From: an uncultured Bacteroidota bacterium
GTDB taxonomy: Bacteria > Bacteroidota > Bacteroidia > Bacteroidales > WCHB1-69
Reading direction: 5' to 3'
DNA length: 60,187 bases
NCBI GenBank assembly: GCA_902796805.1
Contig: CADBQG010000004.1
Coordinates: forward strand, 1-60,187
Shown piece by piece: positions 57,701 to 60,187 of this stretch. Both the position numbers and the translations under genes were made by a program. A model generated the notes under the pieces. The model was not told where the DNA came from and did not search any database. It worked only from the letters and a program-made list of their open reading frames with translations. Each line of letters begins with the position of its first letter. The stretch's first letter is position 1.

Positions 57701-57942
57701 ATGTGCTCCCGAAGGAGGAAGTGCTGATGTGCGAGGGCAGCGCGCTGCTTGAAGTCGGCGAACGCCGCAGGCTGCAAACCGAAAGTGAAAACGGCACAGA
57801 GCACGACCCAGACCTCATAGCAGCCAAGAATATGCGACACCATTATATCGAACATTACTCTGAACTCTGCAAGGATGTTGAAACCGACGAACACAACAGA
57901 ATCGCCGAATATTACCGCAACTACTACACCATAAAGTCATGA
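54709..57942 (+). CDS. MMPL/RND-type exporter fused to a lysophospholipid acyltransferase
   Basis: 1077-residue inner-membrane protein. Residues 1-840 are an MMPL-type transporter: helix 1 near 17-37, a first periplasmic loop (40-265), helices 2-6 (270-415), a second loop (455-650) and helices 8-12 (655-800), with the charged GQGDDYTIF of the proton path. Residues about 860-1060 form a PlsC-like acyltransferase: catalytic NHQSHLD (HX4D, near 890) and FPEGTRSPD (near 958). Bacteroidota have three-part versions with a further methyltransferase, absent here. Probably transfers and exports an acyl lipid, identity unknown. ATGA overlaps on both sides couple it to ispG and the oxidoreductase. Confidence 0.93.
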   Translation: MTKLLLAIYDFLEKRRWLTIAILVLFSTVFAFMAWRINYEEDISKFLPNNNRHRELGKSLEELTARNTIAVLFSGKDSTDTERIIEVMDAFAETVEEEDIAENVFATVDQTQAFDLVEAVYEHIPYLLNEEDYLRIDSLIQTPGFIGRQLREDKKTLMLPTAGAFTNSIAHDPLRLFSPALKKLQTLNTNSSVRIVDDHMFTSDGKYGIVTFETPYGANESGNNTLLAKRVNGILADLQKENPDIEITAVGAPLIAVSNAARIKKDSMLAVAIAAALIFLILILHYRRLSDILWVGVSILFGVLFALAGMSLLNDSTSIIVLGIGSVIIGIAANYPLHFLDEYKETGDRREALKEMAMPLLTGNLTTVAAFLCLVWLDAQAMRDLGVFGALALLGTIVFVLVFLPHLAKRRPSPSASRIFGKISDIHFSRSKAKPYIAVSIAILTIILGYFSTKTSFDSDLSHINYMTGQQREGMKVLSQIQPTDAVYAISQGDDLKSAVENNNTLVRKIREADPGAVVSGLGEFLPDEKAMREAADRWNNFWQDESRKEFLRRFELEAGSEGFAVTAFHPFTTLVSEECGVAEAEEFNDFVQPFLDKYVFLGDDGCKIVNYVHTGNKAALHERIGFTSNDYYTFSNDDIGNRLVSMLRESFDFVGLVCGVVVFIFLLVSFRKIEIVLIAFLPLAVAWLWILGLMHLCGIQFNIVNIILATFIFGQGDDYTIFITEGLLYENTTGKPRLAAYKHSVFISAAIMFAGIGCLIVAKHPALRSLATVTIIGMFTVVLLTSFLPAFVFDFLTMKNGKRRFAPITLKRLVYSLPYGAAFAITVLFIVQPYTLLHFLFRRDSEATKEKYHRMLQRFARFFANHAPGIKFTLKNEHGESFDKPAVIICNHQSHLDILYILSLSPKIVFLTNDWVWKNPLYGLVIRKAECYPVSNGFDENLPKLRDLHERGYSICIFPEGTRSPDCRIMRFHKGAFALARSLDADILPLYIHGAGHVLPKEEVLMCEGSALLEVGERRRLQTESENGTEHDPDLIAAKNMRHHYIEHYSELCKDVETDEHNRIAEYYRNYYTIKS

Positions 57943-59483
57943 GGACGGACAACAAAAGCAAGGTTAACGAGATAATCGTGATAGGTGGCGGCATGGGAGG
58001 CCTTTTCACCGGCGCGCTTCTTGCAAAGGAAGGGTTCCGCGTGACAGTGCTTGAAAAGAATCCCTCGATAGGAGGAGGCCTACAGTCGTTCAGGCGCCTC
58101 GGCAAATCGTTCGACACCGGAATGCACATTCTCGGAGGCTTCAAGAACGACGGCACCGTATTCAAGATATGCAACTACCTCGGAATTATCGACAAACTGA
58201 AGATAAAGGACGTCGACCACGACTGCATGGACCAGATTACGTTCCTGTCCGACAACCGCACCTTCAGGGTGCCTGAGGGAAAAGAGAACTTCACAGCATA
58301 TTTCCAAGGCGAGTTCCCGGAAGAGATGGACAACATAAGGAACTATGTGGAAAAGTTGTTCGCGCTGGCCGATGAAATGCCGCTCTTCAGACTGATAACC
58401 GACAAAGACGGGGATCTTGCACACGACGAATGGTTCTTCAAGCCTGCCGACGAATTCATAAGACATTTCATAAAAAACCCGAAACTTCGTGAAGTCCTGT
58501 CTTACATGAACCCTCTCTGCGGAGGAATGGCCGGGCACACACCCGCCTACATCTTCGCACTGATAAACGTCCTCTACATCAACGGACAGAGCAGGTTTGC
58601 CGGAGCCGCCAAGCAGCTCGCCGAGGCACTTACATGGGTGATTGAGACAAACAGCGGAAAGGTGATCTGCAACGAGACGGTTTCAGAAGTGGTGATTGAA
58701 GACAAGGAGGTAAAGCATGTCGTCACTTCACGCGGCAACACCTACCAGGCCGACATCTACATCTCCGCGATACATCCGTCATCGTTCCTCAAACTCACCG
58801 ACAGCAAGCTCTTCACAAAAGCCTACCGCAACAGGATAAACCAAACAGAGAACACATATTCCGCCTTCACCATATACGTCAAACTCAAGCCAGACAGCCT
58901 AAAGTACATAAACCATCCATGCTATGTGCAGAAAGACTACGAAAAATCTTGGGCACACGGGGAATATGACGAGAGCAACTGGCCAAGGACTCTGATTTAC
59001 CTCACACCTTGTTCCGAATCTCAGGGCGAATACGCCGAAACAATGGAGATACTGTCCCTGATGCCGTTTTCAGCCTGCGAAAGATGGGCGGAAACAACTG
59101 CCGGAAGTCGTGGCAAGGACTACGAGGATTGGAAAAAGTGCCAGGCTATGAAGATGTTCAAGATCATGGACAGGGTCATTCCCGGCTTCGAGAATCACAT
59201 TGACGGATATTTCACCTCATCGCCGCTGACGATACGCGACTTCTACAACGAGCCTGACGGCGCGCTGTACGGTATCGTGAAGGACTGCGACAGGCTTCAG
59301 CACGGCTATGTTCCCATCAGAACAAAGGCCGTGAACCTGCTTCAGACTGGACAGAACGTGAACCTTCACGGGTGTTGCGGCGTGCCTATCACAGCAATAA
59401 ACACAGCAGAAACAATCGTCGGCGCAAACAGCATCGTTGAAAAGATAAACCGCGCCTTCTGCAACACCGCCCTATCGGATTGA
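57939..59483 (+). CDS. FAD-dependent oxidoreductase, CrtI/phytoene-desaturase type
   Basis: 514 residues. FAD-binding Rossmann start IVIGGGMGGLFTGALLAKEG and VLEKNPSIGGGLQSF, the central GGMAGHTPAYIFALINVLYI, and the C-terminal HGCCGVPITAINTAETIVG. Relatives include phytoene desaturases, retinol saturases and enzymes of aryl-polyene or flexirubin-type clusters. Substrate is unknown; a polyene, isoprenoid or fatty acyl chain is likely. Overlaps the fusion gene by 4 bases, so it is the fourth gene of thiL-ispG-MMPL/LPLAT-oxidoreductase. Confidence 0.92.
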   Translation: MRTDNKSKVNEIIVIGGGMGGLFTGALLAKEGFRVTVLEKNPSIGGGLQSFRRLGKSFDTGMHILGGFKNDGTVFKICNYLGIIDKLKIKDVDHDCMDQITFLSDNRTFRVPEGKENFTAYFQGEFPEEMDNIRNYVEKLFALADEMPLFRLITDKDGDLAHDEWFFKPADEFIRHFIKNPKLREVLSYMNPLCGGMAGHTPAYIFALINVLYINGQSRFAGAAKQLAEALTWVIETNSGKVICNETVSEVVIEDKEVKHVVTSRGNTYQADIYISAIHPSSFLKLTDSKLFTKAYRNRINQTENTYSAFTIYVKLKPDSLKYINHPCYVQKDYEKSWAHGEYDESNWPRTLIYLTPCSESQGEYAETMEILSLMPFSACERWAETTAGSRGKDYEDWKKCQAMKMFKIMDRVIPGFENHIDGYFTSSPLTIRDFYNEPDGALYGIVKDCDRLQHGYVPIRTKAVNLLQTGQNVNLHGCCGVPITAINTAETIVGANSIVEKINRAFCNTALSD

Positions 59484-59512
59484 CATCTCGTCGGCAAACA
59501 CGATAAAAAATG

Positions 59513-59521
59513 TACATTTGC
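59513..59521 (+). promoter_or_regulatory. -7 box (TACATTTGC) of a truncated secreted-protein gene
   Basis: TACATTTGC fits TAnnTTTG and lies 22 bases before the ATG at 59543. No well-spaced -33 element. It supports that the broken gene was a real one. Confidence 0.55.
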
Positions 59522-59542
59522 AACTTTAATCATAATGGATAT

Positions 59543-59710
59543 ATGGAATTGACGAGAGTGAAAATCACAACGTTAGTCGTTGGTTGGTTGGTTTGTATTT
59601 CAACAAATTGTGTATTTGCACAAAACAACAGGGTGAGGAAGGGGAAGATGAGTTGGAGCAACGTGCCGAGCAGCATCCCGAGGAAAAGCTGCACGATGAG
59701 CTTTTTGTAG
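59543..59710 (+). pseudogene. Truncated secreted-protein gene (signal peptide only)
   Basis: From ATG 59543 the frame reads MELTRVKITTLVVGWLVC and ISTNCVFAQ: a basic start, hydrophobic core and a signal-peptidase site of Bacteroidota type. After NN at about 59630 the frame runs antisense through the ABC exporter and ends at 59710. So only the first 29 or so residues are genuine. A GTTG tetranucleotide repeated 3.75 times (59579-59593) lies in the signal peptide. Confidence 0.65.
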
Positions 59711-59927
59711 GGTTTGAGGTACTGCAGCACAAAACGGAGTTTGGTCTTGTCCTGTTTCTCGTCCTCCGCAGCATAGAAATCCGGGGTGGGTTCTAAGAGC
59801 AGTGCCACGCCCTCGTCCTGTCCTTCCGTTTTGGTGCTGAGCCATCCCGACAGGAATTCCTGCACGGTGAATTTTACGAGACCCTGCGCGGGGTCGGCCA
59901 CATAGACCGTTCCGTCGCAAGGTGTCC

Positions 59928-59955
59928 GTAGGGGCGAATGATTATTCGCCCCTAC
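59928..59955 (-). repeat. In-frame palindromic element in the C39 peptidase domain
   Basis: GTAGGGGCGAAT and ATTCGCCCCTAC form a perfect 12-base inverted repeat around GATT. Reading on the minus strand adds VGANNHSPL to the exporter, between the KIRKN strand and TVYVADPAQG. Different sequence from the 606-677 and 1342-1395 elements, but the same behaviour. Confidence 0.82.
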
Positions 59956-60187
59956 AACGTGGCGTTCCCGATTTTTCCTGATTTTGATGTCATAAACGAC
60001 CACAAAATGGTTTTGTTTCCAATGCACGATGCAGGGCAGGGGTGCCTCACACAGCTGCTCAAACGAGATATGCACACCAAGGGTGCGGAAGCCGATGCTT
60101 TCGGCGGCGGTGCTGATGCCGAGCATACTCACCCCCTCCCGCCCGATGAAGCTCTTCTGCCGGAGCGTCTCCAACGAGTAGTGCTTG

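Larger units (their letters stand above)
59530..60187 (-). pseudogene. C39-peptidase ABC exporter, truncated and running off the right edge
   Basis: The minus-strand frame is open to the window edge and reads KHYSLETLRQKSFIGREGVS, MLGISTAAESIGFRT and the His box CIVHWKQNHFVVVYDI, then VADPAQG (catalytic Asp): a C39 peptidase domain that cuts double-glycine leaders of bacteriocin-like peptides before export. The catalytic Cys lies off the window. The first membrane helix begins (LKPYKKLIVQLFLGMLLG ... FPFLT) and stops matching at 59632; 34 unrelated residues follow to a stop at 59530. Over 500 residues including the ATPase are missing. A palindromic repeat interrupts the peptidase domain in frame. 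Confidence 0.82.

Overview
The window is a gene-dense stretch of a chromosome from a member of the Bacteroidota, most likely the order Bacteroidales. The evidence is the recurring TAnnTTTG-type -7 promoter boxes (mostly TATCTTTGC) in front of genes; a gingipain-like C25 protease carrying a type IX secretion (T9SS) C-terminal signal; family-typical proteins (DUF5686/carboxypeptidase-regulatory outer-membrane protein, DUF1599, DoxX/BT_3928-like, DUF4369/DUF5106-type thioredoxin proteins); a pyrophosphate-type phosphofructokinase; and sparse Shine-Dalgarno sequences. I cannot resolve genus or species. I found no CRISPR array, insertion-sequence transposase, integrase, phage gene or rRNA; one tRNA gene is present.

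Layout. 1-10.4 kb is one minus-strand run read right to left: lipoprotein, phosphatidylserine decarboxylase, GT2/sugar-transferase-like fusion, SulP permease, tcdA, uvrA and a GH2 beta-galactosidase cut by the left edge. 10.4-16.3 kb holds an orphan response regulator with a repeat-rich upstream region, a DUF5686 outer-membrane protein, a ZIP metal transporter, an internally deleted carbonic anhydrase remnant and two small genes. 16.3-20 kb is gyrB-ftsE-glycosyltransferase. cyuA (20.1-21.4 kb, plus) is followed by the minus operon glmM, two thioredoxin-like proteins, PPi-phosphofructokinase and murA (21.4-28.3 kb), then tamB-perM-lolA (28.4-34.9 kb), an envelope-transport group.

34.9-41 kb is arranged around a compact divergent promoter: an ATP-grasp-like protein to the left and hpt-adk-dxr-rsgA to the right, followed by a second orphan response regulator coupled to pyrF. 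41.1-43.1 kb is panC-panD-gpmA. 43.2-49.2 kb is a minus operon: gingipain-like protease, DUF1599, DoxX-type membrane protein, prmC. 49.4-52.1 kb is hypothetical-manA-trmN6; tRNA-Leu(UAG) follows with a clear promoter and terminator. 52.3-59.5 kb is the tightly coupled operon thiL-ispG-MMPL/acyltransferase fusion-CrtI-like oxidoreductase. At about 59.63 kb a secreted-protein gene with its own promoter and signal peptide breaks off and meets, head on, a truncated C39-peptidase ABC exporter running off the right edge.

Most genes are conserved housekeeping functions. The most unusual signals are at the two ends: the beta-galactosidase carries two palindromic repeats of one family, and the ABC exporter carries one of a second family. 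All three are in frame and so add short peptides to the proteins. Other points worth a second look are the double truncation at 59.63 kb, the thiL-ispG-MMPL/LPLAT-CrtI operon, the IspG of intermediate length, the fosfomycin-insensitive type of MurA, the carbonic anhydrase remnant and the overlapping divergent promoters at 36.1 kb.
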